DNA of 64,000 nucleotides from Actinotalea solisilvae (GCF_016464425.1 NZ_JADDKQ010000010.1:1-64000), one strand, 5' to 3'; positions 26,174-35,326 are shown, counted from the stretch's first letter. Notes: generated by a model not told the origin, from the sequence alone. Numbers and translations are program-made.

Positions 26174-26563
26174 TCAGCCGACCGGGACGAGGATCTCCTG
26201 GCCCGCCTGGAGGCCGGCGTCGCCGAGGCCGTTGAGCTCGACGAGCTCGGCGACGACGTCGCGCAGGTCGGCGCCGGGCGCGGCGACCTCGCCGGCGATC
26301 TGCCACAGCGTCTCCCCGGGCGCGATCACGCGGGTCTCGACCGGGAGCGCCGCGCCCGGCGCGTCGGCCGTCGCGCTCTGCGCCGACAGCCCGACCCCCG
26401 TGGCGACCGCGACGGCCAGTGCCCACACGACGAGGCGGCCACGGCGCGTGAGGCGCAGCGAGGCCCCGGACGGTGCGACCCCGGCCGACGCGGCGCGGTC
26501 CGCACGCGGGCGGCGCGCCGGCAGGGTCAGGACGGGCTCGTGGTCCCAGGTGATCGCGCTCAT
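26174..26563 (-). CDS. LysM membrane protein divergent from lexA (YneA/DivS-like)
   Basis: The 129-residue protein has a basic cytoplasmic tail (1-42), one membrane helix (about 43-62, [19 protein letters not shown]), a short linker and a C-terminal LysM domain (about 78-127, [14 protein letters not shown] to [19 protein letters not shown]) facing the peptidoglycan. Bacillus YneA has the same tail-helix-LysM build, is divergent from lexA and blocks division during SOS; corynebacterial DivS has an equivalent position. Two LexA boxes lie 15-45 bases before the ATG, which follows AAGGAGG. I infer an SOS-induced division inhibitor; direct sequence similarity to YneA is only architectural. Confidence 0.85.
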   Translation of the reverse strand: MSAITWDHEPVLTLPARRPRADRAASAGVAPSGASLRLTRRGRLVVWALAVAVATGVGLSAQSATADAPGAALPVETRVIAPGETLWQIAGEVAAPGADLRDVVAELVELNGLGDAGLQAGQEILVPVG

Positions 26564-26577
26564 GGCGCCTCCTTCGG

Positions 26578-26608
26578 TCGAACGTCTGTTCGTCGAACGT
26601 CTGTACGA
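26578..26608. promoter_or_regulatory. Two adjoining LexA boxes before the lysM gene
   Basis: TCGAACGTCTGTTCGT (26578-26593) and TCGAACGTCTGTACGA (26593-26608) share one base and sit 15 bp apart. Both match TCGAAC-N4-GTTCGA closely. They lie immediately upstream of the lysM start. Confidence 0.85.
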
Positions 26609-26644
26609 TGTCTACCACGCGGACGACACGCTGTCGAGACACGC

Positions 26645-26685
26645 TCGAACAGGTGTTTGATCACCGCGTGCTGCGCCCCTAGGGT
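26645..26685 (+). promoter_or_regulatory. lexA promoter with overlapping LexA box
   Basis: TCGAACAGGTGTTTGA (26645-26660) overlaps a -35 TTGATC (26657-26662), which is 17 bp from -10 TAGGGT (26680-26685). Transcription would start near 26692, about 130 bases before the lexA ATG. This is a self-repressing SOS promoter by layout. Confidence 0.8.
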
Positions 26686-26820
26686 GGGGAGCACGGCGCA
26701 AGCCCATCACCGGGCACTGACACGAACCGGCGTGCACCGGGACAGCGGGCGTCAGCAGGCTCAGGAACCAGCAGGACCAGCAGGCATCAGCAGGCCGACA
26801 GCACCGAGACGGAGGGCGCG

Positions 26821-27573
26821 ATGGCACCCAGGAGCACACCCCCGACGGGTCCCGACGGGACTCTCGCGTCCGTCCACGCGCTGCCGGACGGGCCTGCGGG
26901 GGGCGACGGCCTCACCCCGCGGCAGCGGCTGGTGCTCGAGACGATCCGGTCGAGCGTCGAGCGCCGCGGCTACCCGCCGAGCATGCGGGAGATCGGCGAG
27001 GCGGTCGGCCTGACGAGCCCGTCGTCGGTCAAGCACCAGCTCACGGTGCTCGAGCGCAAGGGCTACCTGCGGCGCGACCCGCACCGGCCGCGGGCGATCG
27101 AGGTCGTGCACCCGGACGACTCGCGGGCGATCGGCCACCTGTCGCCCGAGACGGACGAGGCGGTCGTCGACGAGACGGGCCTGCGGGACGCGGCACCCGC
27201 GCCGTCGTACGTCCCGGTGGTCGGGCGCATCGCCGCCGGCGGTCCGATCCTCGCCGAGCAGGTCGTCGAGGACGTCTTCCCGCTGCCGCGCCAGCTCGTC
27301 GGTGACGGCGAGCTCTTCCTGCTCAAGGTCGCGGGCGACTCGATGATCGAGGCGGCCATCTGCGACGGCGACTGGGTGGTCGTGCGGCGCCAGCCGGTCG
27401 CCGAGAACGGCGAGATCGTCGCGGCGATGATCGACGGCGAGGCGACCGTCAAGACGCTGCGCCGCGCCGACGGCCACGTGTGGCTCCTGCCGCAGAACGC
27501 GGCGTACGCACCCATCCCGGGCGACGACGCCGTCGTGCTCGGTCGCGTGGTGAGCGTGCTGCGGAGCCTGTGA
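26821..27573 (+). CDS. lexA: SOS repressor LexA
   Basis: LexA represses DNA-damage genes and cleaves itself when RecA filaments form. The 250-residue protein has a disordered 30-residue start, a winged HTH ([53 protein letters not shown], about 31-83), an actinobacterial linker, the cleavage site Ala-Gly in GRIAAGGPI, Ser in [15 protein letters not shown] and Lys in [10 protein letters not shown]. The ATG at 26821 follows a roughly 130-base leader; ACGGAGGGCGCG directly before it is the ribosome-binding site. Operators for this protein are visible at four places in the window. Confidence 0.98.
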   Translation: MAPRSTPPTGPDGTLASVHALPDGPAGGDGLTPRQRLVLETIRSSVERRGYPPSMREIGEAVGLTSPSSVKHQLTVLERKGYLRRDPHRPRAIEVVHPDDSRAIGHLSPETDEAVVDETGLRDAAPAPSYVPVVGRIAAGGPILAEQVVEDVFPLPRQLVGDGELFLLKVAGDSMIEAAICDGDWVVVRRQPVAENGEIVAAMIDGEATVKTLRRADGHVWLLPQNAAYAPIPGDDAVVLGRVVSVLRSL

Positions 27574-27587
27574 CCCGTCCGCCGCGG

Positions 27588-27628
27588 GCACGGACCTGAC
27601 CGGGCGACGCGCCCGGTCGGGTCCGTGC
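27588..27628. terminator. Bidirectional terminator between lexA and ldh
   Basis: An 18-bp stem with one G-T mismatch (27588-27605 with 27611-27628) encloses a 5-base loop in the gap between these convergent genes. Confidence 0.85.
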
Positions 27629-27630
27629 GG

Positions 27631-28659
27631 TCAGAGGCCGAACTGGCGCGCGACCGCGCGCAGCTGGTCGGCCGACCGCCGCAGGCCCTCGAGCTCGGCG
27701 TCGGACATCGAGACCTCGAGGCGTGCGCCGACGCCCTCGCGACCGACGATCGAGGGCACCGAGAGGCACACGTCGGAGATCCCGCGGTAGTCCTCGAGCA
27801 GGGACGAGACGGGCAGCACCCGGCGCTCGTCGCCCAGGACGGCCTCGATGATGCGGGACCCGGCGAGCGCGACGGCGTAGTTGGTCGCGCCCTTGCCGGC
27901 GATGATCCGGTACGCGGAGTTCACGACCTCCTCGGCGATCCGCTCGCGGTCGGCCGCGTCGAGGCGACCGGTGATGCCGTTCGGCCCCGGGATGCCCGGC
28001 CACTCCATGAGCGGCACCGAGCCGATGGTCGCCGAGCTCCACAGCGGGATCTCGGAGTCGCCGTGCTCCCCCGCGATGTACGCGTGGATGTTCTGCACGG
28101 CGACGCCGGTGTGCTGCGCGAGCAGGTACCGCAGCCGGGACGAGTCCAGGACGGTGCCCGACCCGAACATCTGGTTGGGGGGCAGGCCCGAGAACTTCAG
28201 CGCCGCGTACGTGACGATGTCGACGGGGTTGGTGACCATGACGTAGACCGCGTCCGGCGCCACCTCGACGAGGCCCGGCAGCATCGACCGGACGAGCGAG
28301 ATGGTCGCCTCGGCGAGGTCGATCCGCGTCTGCCCGGGCTTCTGCTTCGCCCCGGCGGTGACGACGACGACGTCCGCGCCCTCGCACACGGCGATGTCGT
28401 CGGACCCGACGACGTCGGCCATCGGCATGAACTGGATGCCGTGACCGATGTCGAGCGCCTCGGCCTCGACCTTGGCCGCGTTGATGTCGTAGAGCGCCAC
28501 CGTGCGGGCGGCGCCGCGCATGAGCGCCGCGTAGGCCATGGTCGAGCCGACGGAGCCCGCGCCGACCACCGCGAGCTTCGTCGTCCGGCGCCCCACGGGT
28601 GAGGCGTCGAGCCCCAGGTCGTCGAGCTCGCGCTGCCCGCGTCCGGCCGTGTCCACCAT
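27631..28659 (-). CDS. ldh: L-lactate dehydrogenase
   Basis: The 342-residue NAD-dependent enzyme interconverts pyruvate and L-lactate. The nucleotide-binding site is LAVVGAGSVGSTMAYA (about 29-44), the substrate loop AGAKQKPGQTRIDL carries the Gln that favours pyruvate and the catalytic Arg, TNPVDIVTY follows, and the active His lies in AGEHGDSEIPLWSS. Gln at the specificity position supports lactate rather than malate dehydrogenase. A 25-residue extension precedes the Rossmann fold. ATG 28659 has a weak GGAG-like site. The gene is downstream of dinG with a 38-base gap. Confidence 0.96.
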   Translation of the reverse strand: MVDTAGRGQRELDDLGLDASPVGRRTTKLAVVGAGSVGSTMAYAALMRGAARTVALYDINAAKVEAEALDIGHGIQFMPMADVVGSDDIAVCEGADVVVVTAGAKQKPGQTRIDLAEATISLVRSMLPGLVEVAPDAVYVMVTNPVDIVTYAALKFSGLPPNQMFGSGTVLDSSRLRYLLAQHTGVAVQNIHAYIAGEHGDSEIPLWSSATIGSVPLMEWPGIPGPNGITGRLDAADRERIAEEVVNSAYRIIAGKGATNYAVALAGSRIIEAVLGDERRVLPVSSLLEDYRGISDVCLSVPSIVGREGVGARLEVSMSDAELEGLRRSADQLRAVARQFGL

Positions 28660-28697
28660 GGTCTGCGCTCCGTCCGTCGGGTCCTGGGATGCCGGGC

Positions 28698-31022
28698 TCA
28701 CCCTACGGCGGGTGCGGCCTCCTGCGCCGCCAGGCGCCGCAGCGCGGACCGCACGACGTCGCCGTCCGTCGTCTGCCAGAAGGGCGGCATCGACCGCGCG
28801 AGGAAGGTCCCGTACCGCGCGGTCGCGAGCCGCGGGTCCAGCACGGCCACGACCCCACGGTCCGTGTCCGTCCGGACGAGGCGGCCCGCGCCCTGCGCGA
28901 GCATGAGCGCGGCGTGCGTCGCCGAGACCGCCATGAAGCCGTTGCCGCCCGCCCGCTCGACGGCCTCGGTCCGGGCGGACCGCACCGGGTCGTCCGGGCG
29001 CGGGAACGGGATGCGGTCGACGAGGACGAGCCGGCACGTCCGGCCCGGGACGTCGACCCCCTGCCACAACGACAGCGTCCCGAACAGGCACGTCGCGTCG
29101 TCCGCCGCGAAGCGCGCGACGAGGGTCGGCAGCTGGTCGTCACCCTGGCAGAGCACGGGCACGTCGAGCCGCTCGCGCATCGCCTCCGCGGCCGCGACCG
29201 CCGCGCGGCGCGACGAGAACAGGCCCAGCGTCGCCCCGCCCGCGGCCTCGACGAGCGCGGCGATCTCGTCGAGCTGCGCGTCCGTGGTCGGCTCCCGGCC
29301 CGGCGCGGGCAGGTGCCGCGCGATGTAGAGGATGCCGGCCCGCGCGTAGTCGAACGGGCTGCCGACGTCGACGCCCGTCCACGGGGCCGGCGGCGGCTCC
29401 GCGGGCGTCGCGGCGCCCGCGCCCGCGGCGGCGGCCCCCGGACGAGGCTCGGTCCCGCGCGCCACGGCGTCCGCCCCCGCCGCGCTCCCCGCGACCGGGG
29501 CGAAGCCCGCGTCGGCGAGGGCCGGCGCGCCGTCCAGCCCGACCGAGCGGGCGAGCGGCGCGAAGCTGCCGCCGAGCGTCAGGGTCGCCGAGGTGAGCAC
29601 GGCGCTCCGCCCGGCGAGCAGGTGGGTCCGCACCAGGCCCGCGACGGCGAGCGGCGCCGCGTGCAGGCGCGAGACCCCCGCCGACCGGCCCCAGCCCTCG
29701 CCGCCGCGCGCGCACCAGACGACGTCGCGGCCGTCGCGGACCGCGTCGCCGGTCATCCGCTCGGCGATCTCGAAGACCGTGAGCACGGCGGACGTGGCCA
29801 TCTTGCGGCCGCCCTCCGCCGTGGGCGCCACGGTCGCGCCTGGGTCCGGCCTCAGGACGGTGAGGAGGCCGCGCGCGGCGTCGCGCACCGCGGCGACGGA
29901 CGCCGCCAGCCCGGCGGGGAGACCGTCGCGGAACCGGCCCTCGGGCGCCTCGGCGAGCGCGGCGCCCAGGTCCTGGCCCGCGACGTCCAGGTCCGTCGTC
30001 GGCACGCCCCCGTGCCGGCGCGCGAGGCGTGCCGCGTGCTCGACGGTCGCCGCCGAGAGCTCGGCCGTCGCCTGCGCGGTCACCCGGTCGACCAGCTCGT
30101 GCGCCTCGTCGACGACGAGGACGTCGTGCTCGGGCAGCACGCCCGGCGACCCGCCCGCGGCGATGCCGAGCATCGCGTGGTTCGTGACGACGACGTCGGC
30201 TTCGCGCGAGCGGGCCCGGGCGCGCTCCGGGAAGCAGTCGTCGACCAGCGGGCACTTCGGGCCGAGGCACTCCATGGCGGTCACGGACACCTGCCGCCAC
30301 GCGCGGTCCGGCACGCCCGGGACGAGGTCGTCCCGGTCGCCGGTCTCGGTCTCGGCGGCCCACTCGCGCAGGCGGACGACGTGTCGCCCCAGGTCGCCGA
30401 CCCCGGACCGACCCCCGGACCCTGCGCCCTCGCCCGCGGGGTGGTCGGCGGCGCCCGGCGCCTCCCCGAGCGCGTCGAAGAGCGTGCCCGGCTCGTCCTG
30501 CGGGTAGCCGCCCGCGACCTTCTGCAGGCACACGTAGTTGTGCCAGCCCTTGAGCAGCGCGATCTGCGGTGCGCGCGGCAGGTGCGGCGCGACGGCCTCG
30601 GCGACGAGGGGCAGGTCCCGCGTCATGACCTGGCGCTGGAGCGCGAGCGTGGCGGTCGAGACGACGACGCGCTCGTCGGCGAGGACGGCGTGACGCACCG
30701 CCGGGACGAGGTACCCGAGCGACTTGCCCGTGCCGGTGCCGGCCTGCACGAGGAGGTGCTCGCCGGTCTCGAGCGCGCGCGCGACGGCCCGGGCCATCTC
30801 GTGCTGGCCCTCGCGGCGCCGCCCGCCGAGGGCGTCGACCGCGCCGTCGAGCAGGAGCTCGACGTCGTCCGCGGCGGCCTCGGGGCGGGCCGCGCGCGCG
30901 TCGGGCGCCGCCCCGCGTGGCCCACCGTGCTCAGGCGGGTCCGCCGACGCGACCCCGCGGACGGCGGCCGAGCCCTCCGGGGGGCCACCCGGGGCGGTGC
31001 GCGGGGGTCGGGCAGGACTCAC
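28698..31022 (-). CDS. dinG: DinG/XPD-type ATP-dependent DNA helicase
   Basis: The 774-residue superfamily 2 helicase has Walker A QAGTGTGKSLGYLVP (about 93-107), an Fe-S region with Cys in NYVCLQK, ECLGPKC and DDCF (four Cys), the DEAH box LVVDEAHELVD, and C-terminal motifs TSATLTLGG, GLFSSRRAA and GAGRLVRTDTDRG. DinG/XPD helicases unwind 5'-tailed DNA and R-loops using the iron-sulphur cluster. The middle carries an Ala/Gly/Pro-rich insertion (about 535-570). The GTG has TAGGCT 6 bp upstream. Despite its name, I see no LexA box at this gene. Confidence 0.94.
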   Translation of the reverse strand: MSPARPPRTAPGGPPEGSAAVRGVASADPPEHGGPRGAAPDARAARPEAAADDVELLLDGAVDALGGRRREGQHEMARAVARALETGEHLLVQAGTGTGKSLGYLVPAVRHAVLADERVVVSTATLALQRQVMTRDLPLVAEAVAPHLPRAPQIALLKGWHNYVCLQKVAGGYPQDEPGTLFDALGEAPGAADHPAGEGAGSGGRSGVGDLGRHVVRLREWAAETETGDRDDLVPGVPDRAWRQVSVTAMECLGPKCPLVDDCFPERARARSREADVVVTNHAMLGIAAGGSPGVLPEHDVLVVDEAHELVDRVTAQATAELSAATVEHAARLARRHGGVPTTDLDVAGQDLGAALAEAPEGRFRDGLPAGLAASVAAVRDAARGLLTVLRPDPGATVAPTAEGGRKMATSAVLTVFEIAERMTGDAVRDGRDVVWCARGGEGWGRSAGVSRLHAAPLAVAGLVRTHLLAGRSAVLTSATLTLGGSFAPLARSVGLDGAPALADAGFAPVAGSAAGADAVARGTEPRPGAAAAGAGAATPAEPPPAPWTGVDVGSPFDYARAGILYIARHLPAPGREPTTDAQLDEIAALVEAAGGATLGLFSSRRAAVAAAEAMRERLDVPVLCQGDDQLPTLVARFAADDATCLFGTLSLWQGVDVPGRTCRLVLVDRIPFPRPDDPVRSARTEAVERAGGNGFMAVSATHAALMLAQGAGRLVRTDTDRGVVAVLDPRLATARYGTFLARSMPPFWQTTDGDVVRSALRRLAAQEAAPAVG

Positions 31023-31028
31023 CGAGGC

Positions 31029-31034
31029 AGCCTA
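31029..31034 (-). promoter_or_regulatory. -10 element, leaderless-type (dinG)
   Basis: On the minus strand TAGGCT lies 6 bp before the GTG at 31022; no ribosome-binding site is present. Confidence 0.5.
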
Positions 31035-31096
31035 GGCGCTGCCCGACCACGCCGGCCGCGCCGCACAGCCCACGGACGCAGGTACGGACGCTGACC

Positions 31097-32584
31097 TCAG
31101 CGGACCGCGGCCGCCCGCAGCTCGGCCGCGAGCTCGCTCGCCACGCGCCCGCGCAGGAGGGTGCCCGCCTCGGTGTGCTCCTCCGAGTCGACCTCGCCCT
31201 CGGAGTGCGCGCGGCTGACGAGGTCCCCGCGCTGGTAGGGGACGACGACCTCGACCGCCTCGCGCGGTCGGGGCAGCTCGGCCGCGATCATCTCGCGCAG
31301 CTGGTCGACGCCTGCGCCGGTGTGCGCCGACACCACGACCGAGTGCGGCTCGCGCCGCCGCATGCGCACGACGACGTCCGGGTCGGCGACGTCCGCCTTG
31401 TTGAGGACGACGATCTCGGGGATCGCGTCCGCGCCCTCGATCTCGGCGAGCACGGCGCGCACGGCGGCCACCTGACCCTCGGGGTCCGGGTGGGAGACGT
31501 CGACGACGTGCACGAGGACGTCGGCGTCGCCGACCTCCTCGAGCGTCGAGCGGAACGCCTCGACCAGCTGCGTCGGCAGCGACCGCACGAACCCGACCGT
31601 GTCCGTGAGCGTGTAGGCGCGCCCGTCGGGCGTCTGCGCGCGGCGGACGGTGGGGTCGAGGGTCGCGAACAGCGCGTTCTCGACCAGGACGCCCGCGCCC
31701 GTGAGCCGGTTGAGCAGGCTCGACTTGCCGGCGTTGGTGTACCCCGCGATCGCGACCGAGGGCACGTGGTGCCGCTTGCGCGCGGAGCGCTGGGTCGCGC
31801 GCGAGGGCGCCATGGCCGCGATCTCGCGCCGGAGCTTGGCCATGCGCGTGCGGATCCGGCGGCGGTCGAGCTCGATCTTCGTCTCACCAGGACCGCGCGA
31901 GCCGATGCCGGCGCCGCCGGCGACGCGGCCACCCGCCTGCCGCGACATCGACTCGCCCCAGCCGCGCAGGCGCGGGAGCAGGTACTCGAGCTGGGCGAGC
32001 TCGACCTGCGCCTTGCCCTCCCGCGACTTGGCGTGCTGGGCGAAGATGTCGAGGATCAGGGCGGTCCGGTCGATGACCTTGACGCGCACGATGTCCTCGA
32101 GCGCCCGGCGCTGGGACGGGGCGAGGTCGGCGTCGACCACGACCGTGTCCGCGCCCGCGGCCTGGACGAGCTCCGCGAGCTCGGCCGCCTTGCCCGACCC
32201 GAGGTAGGTCGACGGGTCCGGGTGGGACCGCCGCTGCAGGATGCCGTCGAGCACCTGCGAGCCGGCGGTCTCGGCGAGCGCCGCGAGCTCGCGCAGGGAG
32301 ACCTCCGCGTCCTCGCCCGTGCCGGACGTCCAGATGCCGGCGAGGACCACGCGCTCGAGCCGCAGCTGCCGGTACTCGACCTCGGTGACGTCGGCGAGCT
32401 CGGTGGACAGGCCCGACACACGTCGCAGGGCGGCGCGGTCCTCGCGGTCCAGCTGCTGCCCGTCGGCCTCGGCGGTCCGGGTGCCACCCTCGTCGAGCGC
32501 CGTCCCGGCGCGGGCCAGGACGCGGGCGACGACGGCGTCGGCGAGCTCGCGCTCCTCGCGGGTGGTGGGTTCGTGCTGGGTCAT
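31097..32584 (-). CDS. hflX: Ribosome-associated GTPase HflX
   Basis: HflX binds the 50S subunit and splits or rescues stalled ribosomes under stress. The 495-residue protein has the N-terminal HflX domain (YLGSGKAAELAELVQAAGADTVVVDADLAPSQ), the linker GGAGIGSRGPGETKIELDRRRI, then the G domain with G1 GYTNAGKSSLLNRL, G3 DTVGFV and G4 NKAD. ATG 32584 is chosen because AAAGG lies at normal spacing; an upstream in-frame start at 32620 lacks this. It is divergent from the RsmC-like gene. Confidence 0.96.
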   Translation of the reverse strand: MTQHEPTTREERELADAVVARVLARAGTALDEGGTRTAEADGQQLDREDRAALRRVSGLSTELADVTEVEYRQLRLERVVLAGIWTSGTGEDAEVSLRELAALAETAGSQVLDGILQRRSHPDPSTYLGSGKAAELAELVQAAGADTVVVDADLAPSQRRALEDIVRVKVIDRTALILDIFAQHAKSREGKAQVELAQLEYLLPRLRGWGESMSRQAGGRVAGGAGIGSRGPGETKIELDRRRIRTRMAKLRREIAAMAPSRATQRSARKRHHVPSVAIAGYTNAGKSSLLNRLTGAGVLVENALFATLDPTVRRAQTPDGRAYTLTDTVGFVRSLPTQLVEAFRSTLEEVGDADVLVHVVDVSHPDPEGQVAAVRAVLAEIEGADAIPEIVVLNKADVADPDVVVRMRRREPHSVVVSAHTGAGVDQLREMIAAELPRPREAVEVVVPYQRGDLVSRAHSEGEVDSEEHTEAGTLLRGRVASELAAELRAAAVR

Positions 32585-32681
32585 CGGTGCCTTTCCGTTC
32601 CGGTCCACCCAGGGTGTCACGCGTCCCGACGGCCCGCGAAGCGAATACGCCGACAGCGCAGCGTGCGCGGAGCACGGCGGC

Positions 32682-32687
32682 TAGAGT
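32682..32687 (+). promoter_or_regulatory. -10 element, leaderless-type (RsmC-like gene)
   Basis: TAGAGT lies 7 bp before the GTG at 32695. Confidence 0.5.
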
Positions 32688-32694
32688 GCCGCGC

Positions 32695-33363
32695 GTGCCC
32701 CGCCCGACCGCTCCGACCGGCCCCGACGCGGCGGACGAGCCCGACGGCACGGGCGACCACTACTTCACCGCGAGCCCCGCGTCGCCGGCCGAGCTGCGGC
32801 GGCTCGAGGTCCGTCTCGGCGGCCGCGACCTCACGCTGACCACCGCGGGCGGCGTCTTCTCCCCCGGTCGGCTCGACCTCGGGACCCAGGTGCTCCTGCG
32901 CACCGTGCCGGACCCGCCGCCCTCCGGGCACCTGCTCGACCTCGGGTGCGGCTGGGGGCCCGTCGCCCTCTCGCTCGCGCTCGCGTCCCCGGGCGCGACC
33001 GTGTGGGCCGTCGACGTCAACGAGCGCGCGCTCGACCTCGTGGGCCGCAACGCGCGCGAGCTCGGGCTGACGAACGTCGTCGCTGCCCGGCCGGACGACG
33101 TGCCCGGCGACGTCCGGCTCGCGGCCCTGTGGTCCAACCCGCCGATCCGGGTGGGCAAGGACGTGCTGCACGCGATGCTGCGACGCTGGCTCGCGCGGCT
33201 CGAGGAGGGCGCGTCCGCGCACCTCGTCGTGCAGCGCAACCTCGGGGCGGACTCGCTCCAGCGCTGGCTCGAGGACGCCGGCGCCGTCACCAGCCGGGTC
33301 GCGAGCGCGAAGGGGTTCCGGGTCCTGCGGGTCGACGGGCCGGGGACGATCGCCCCGAGCTGA
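32695..33363 (+). CDS. RsmC-like class I SAM methyltransferase
   Basis: The 222-residue protein contains a small-domain methyltransferase fold: motif I LLDLGCGWGPVALSLA (about 81-96), motif II VWAVDVNERAL, and the motif IV tetrapeptide NPPI in LWSNPPIRVGK (about 148). NPP-[FYI] enzymes of this type methylate exocyclic amines of guanine in 16S rRNA (RsmC/RsmD group), so an rRNA guanine N2 target is likely but not certain. It starts with HYFTASPASPAELRRLEVRLGGRDLTLTTAGGVFSPGRLD, the usual actinobacterial N-terminal segment. GTG 32695 is set by the adjacent -10. Ends 32 bases before the convergent dapF end. Confidence 0.88.
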   Translation: MPRPTAPTGPDAADEPDGTGDHYFTASPASPAELRRLEVRLGGRDLTLTTAGGVFSPGRLDLGTQVLLRTVPDPPPSGHLLDLGCGWGPVALSLALASPGATVWAVDVNERALDLVGRNARELGLTNVVAARPDDVPGDVRLAALWSNPPIRVGKDVLHAMLRRWLARLEEGASAHLVVQRNLGADSLQRWLEDAGAVTSRVASAKGFRVLRVDGPGTIAPS

Positions 33364-33395
33364 CCTCCGGCACCGCCCGACCCGGACGCGCCGGG

Positions 33396-34382
33396 TCAGA
33401 CCGCCGCGAGCGCCGTGAGGTCGACGTCGGCCTCGGCGACGATCACCGCCGGGCCCGCGAGCTCGACGCGCTCGCCCCGCACCCGGACGCGCACGGTGCC
33501 CCCGGGCACGTGCACCGACCAGACGTCGGGCGCCGTCGGCCCGGCCCACGCGCGCACCGCGAGGGCCGCCGCGCACGCGCCCGTCCCGCACGAGCGCGTC
33601 TCCCCGACCCCGCGCTCGTGGACGCGCATCCGGACCTCGCCCTCGGTGACGCCGTCGTGCGCGGACTCGCCGAGCGGCACGACGAGCTCGACGTTGGTGC
33701 CGTCCGGCGGCACGGGGCTCACGTCGGGCGCGTGGGTGAGGTCCGCGCCGGCGAGCTCGTCGAGGTCCGCGAGCGCGAGCACGGTGTGCGGGTTGCCGAC
33801 GTCGACGCTCAGCGCGGGCCGCGCGACGGCGAGGCCCGTGACGGCGACCTCGGCGTCCTGCCCGGCCTCGCGCGCGCGGTCGCCGCCCGGGAGGCTCCAC
33901 GCCCCCATGTCGACGGAGTACCAGGGTCCGGCGCCGTCCGGCGCGGGGACGCGCACCACGCGGCGCACGCCCGCGCGCGTGCCGACGACCAGCTCGCCCC
34001 GGCCGTCCCACAGCCCGCGGTGCTCGGCGAACCGCGCGAGCACGCGCACGCCGTTGCCGCACATCTCGGCGACCGAGCCGTCGGCGTTGCGGTAGTCCAT
34101 GAACCAGCCGGCCGCGGGCTCGTCGGCGAGCAGCGCGGCGCCCTCGGGCAGGTGCTCGCTCGCGACGAGGCGGATGACGCCGTCGCCGCCCACGCCCGCG
34201 CGGCGGTCGGCGAGCGCGCGGACCAGCGCCGCGTCGAGGGTGAGCGCGCCGTCCCGGTCGTCGAGCAGCACGAAGTCGTTCTGCGTCCCGTGCCCCTTCC
34301 ACACGTGCAGCGTCGGCCGTGCTGCCGGCGCTGCCGGTGCTGCAGGCGCTGCGGGTGCGGCGGAGGCCGCGGGCGAGGTCAT
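33396..34382 (-). CDS. dapF: Diaminopimelate epimerase
   Basis: DapF converts LL- to meso-diaminopimelate for lysine and peptidoglycan. The 328-residue protein has both active-site cysteines, in AEMCGNGVR (general base/acid, about 106) and SCGTGACA (about 265), plus KGHGTQNDFVL, GVGGDGVI and NPHTV. The first 22 residues are an Ala-Pro run (AAPAAPAAPAAPAA) absent from typical DapF, encoded by four 9-bp repeats at 34321-34356. ATG 34382 overlaps the miaA stop (ATGA), so the two are coupled. It is the last gene of the dioxygenase-like, miaA, dapF unit. Confidence 0.97.
   Translation of the reverse strand: MTSPAASAAPAAPAAPAAPAARPTLHVWKGHGTQNDFVLLDDRDGALTLDAALVRALADRRAGVGGDGVIRLVASEHLPEGAALLADEPAAGWFMDYRNADGSVAEMCGNGVRVLARFAEHRGLWDGRGELVVGTRAGVRRVVRVPAPDGAGPWYSVDMGAWSLPGGDRAREAGQDAEVAVTGLAVARPALSVDVGNPHTVLALADLDELAGADLTHAPDVSPVPPDGTNVELVVPLGESAHDGVTEGEVRMRVHERGVGETRSCGTGACAAALAVRAWAGPTAPDVWSVHVPGGTVRVRVRGERVELAGPAVIVAEADVDLTALAAV
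34321..34356 (-). repeat. Four 9-bp tandem units in the dapF 5' end
   Basis: Units GCTGCCGGC, GCTGCCGGT, GCTGCAGGC and GCTGCGGGT follow each other without gaps and encode the Ala-Pro-Ala run near the DapF N terminus. Slippage at this tract could change the tail length in 3-residue steps without breaking the frame. Confidence 0.7.
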
Positions 34383-35326
34383 GAGCCGAGCGTACGGCGG
34401 CGCGAGCCGGGGTCGGCGAGGCGTCCGTCGTCCGCCTGCGCCACGAGGTCGAGCGCACGACCGACGAGGTCCGGGTCCTGGGCGTCGAGCCAGTGCACGC
34501 GCGGGTCGCGGCCGAACCAGCCCATCTGCTTGCGTGCGAGCCGGCGCGTCCCGGCGACGACCCCCGCGCGGGCGTCGTCGAGCGTGCGCTCGCCGCGCAG
34601 CGCCGCCAGGACCTCGGCGTAGCCCACGGCGCGCCGGGCCGTGCGGCCGAGCCGCGGCGCGAGGCCCACGACCTCCGCCACGAGCCCGCGGTCCCACATG
34701 CGCTCGACCCGGCGTGCGACGCGCTCGTCGAGCACGGCGCGGTCGCAGTCGAGGCCGAGCTGGACCGCGGGACGCACGTACTCCTGCTCGGGCAGCGACG
34801 CCGTCCACGGCCGCCCCGTGAGGGTGATGACCTCGAGCGCGCGCACGACGCGGCGGGTGTTCTGCCGTCCGATCGTGCTCGCCGCGGCCGGGTCGAGCGC
34901 CGCGAGCTCGTCGTGCAGGACCCCGGTCCCCTCCGCCTCGGCGCGCGCCTCGAGCTGCGCGCGGACCTCGGGGTCGACGGGCGCGAGCTCCATGCGGTCG
35001 AGCAGCGCGCGCACGTACAGGCCCGAGCCGCCGACGACGACGGCGCGCAGGCCGCGGCCGGTGATCGCCTCGACGTCGGCCCGGGCGGCGCGCTGGTAGG
35101 CGGCGACGGACGCGTCCTCCTCCACCTCGAGCACGTCGAGCTGGTGGTGCGGCACGCCCCGCCGCTCCGCGTCGGTCACCTTGGCCGTGCCGATGTCCAT
35201 GCCCCGGTAGAGCTGCATCGCGTCGGCGTTGACGACCTCGCCGCCGAGCGCGAGCGCGAGCGCGACACCCAGGTCGGACTTGCCGGTCGCCGTCGGCCCG
35301 ACGACGGCGACCACGGGCCCGCTCAT
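34379..35326 (-). CDS. miaA: tRNA dimethylallyltransferase
   Basis: MiaA transfers a dimethylallyl group to N6 of A37 in tRNAs reading UNN codons; MiaB, also encoded here, then methylthiolates the product. The 315-residue protein has the P-loop GPTATGKS (10-17), the substrate motif VNADAMQLYRGMDIGTAKV, VGGSGLYVRALL, and the later RQNTRRVVRALE and FGRDPRVHWLDA segments. Length is typical. ATG 35326 overlaps the preceding gene's stop (ATGA), and its stop overlaps dapF. Confidence 0.97.
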   Translation of the reverse strand: MSGPVVAVVGPTATGKSDLGVALALALGGEVVNADAMQLYRGMDIGTAKVTDAERRGVPHHQLDVLEVEEDASVAAYQRAARADVEAITGRGLRAVVVGGSGLYVRALLDRMELAPVDPEVRAQLEARAEAEGTGVLHDELAALDPAAASTIGRQNTRRVVRALEVITLTGRPWTASLPEQEYVRPAVQLGLDCDRAVLDERVARRVERMWDRGLVAEVVGLAPRLGRTARRAVGYAEVLAALRGERTLDDARAGVVAGTRRLARKQMGWFGRDPRVHWLDAQDPDLVGRALDLVAQADDGRLADPGSRRRTLGS

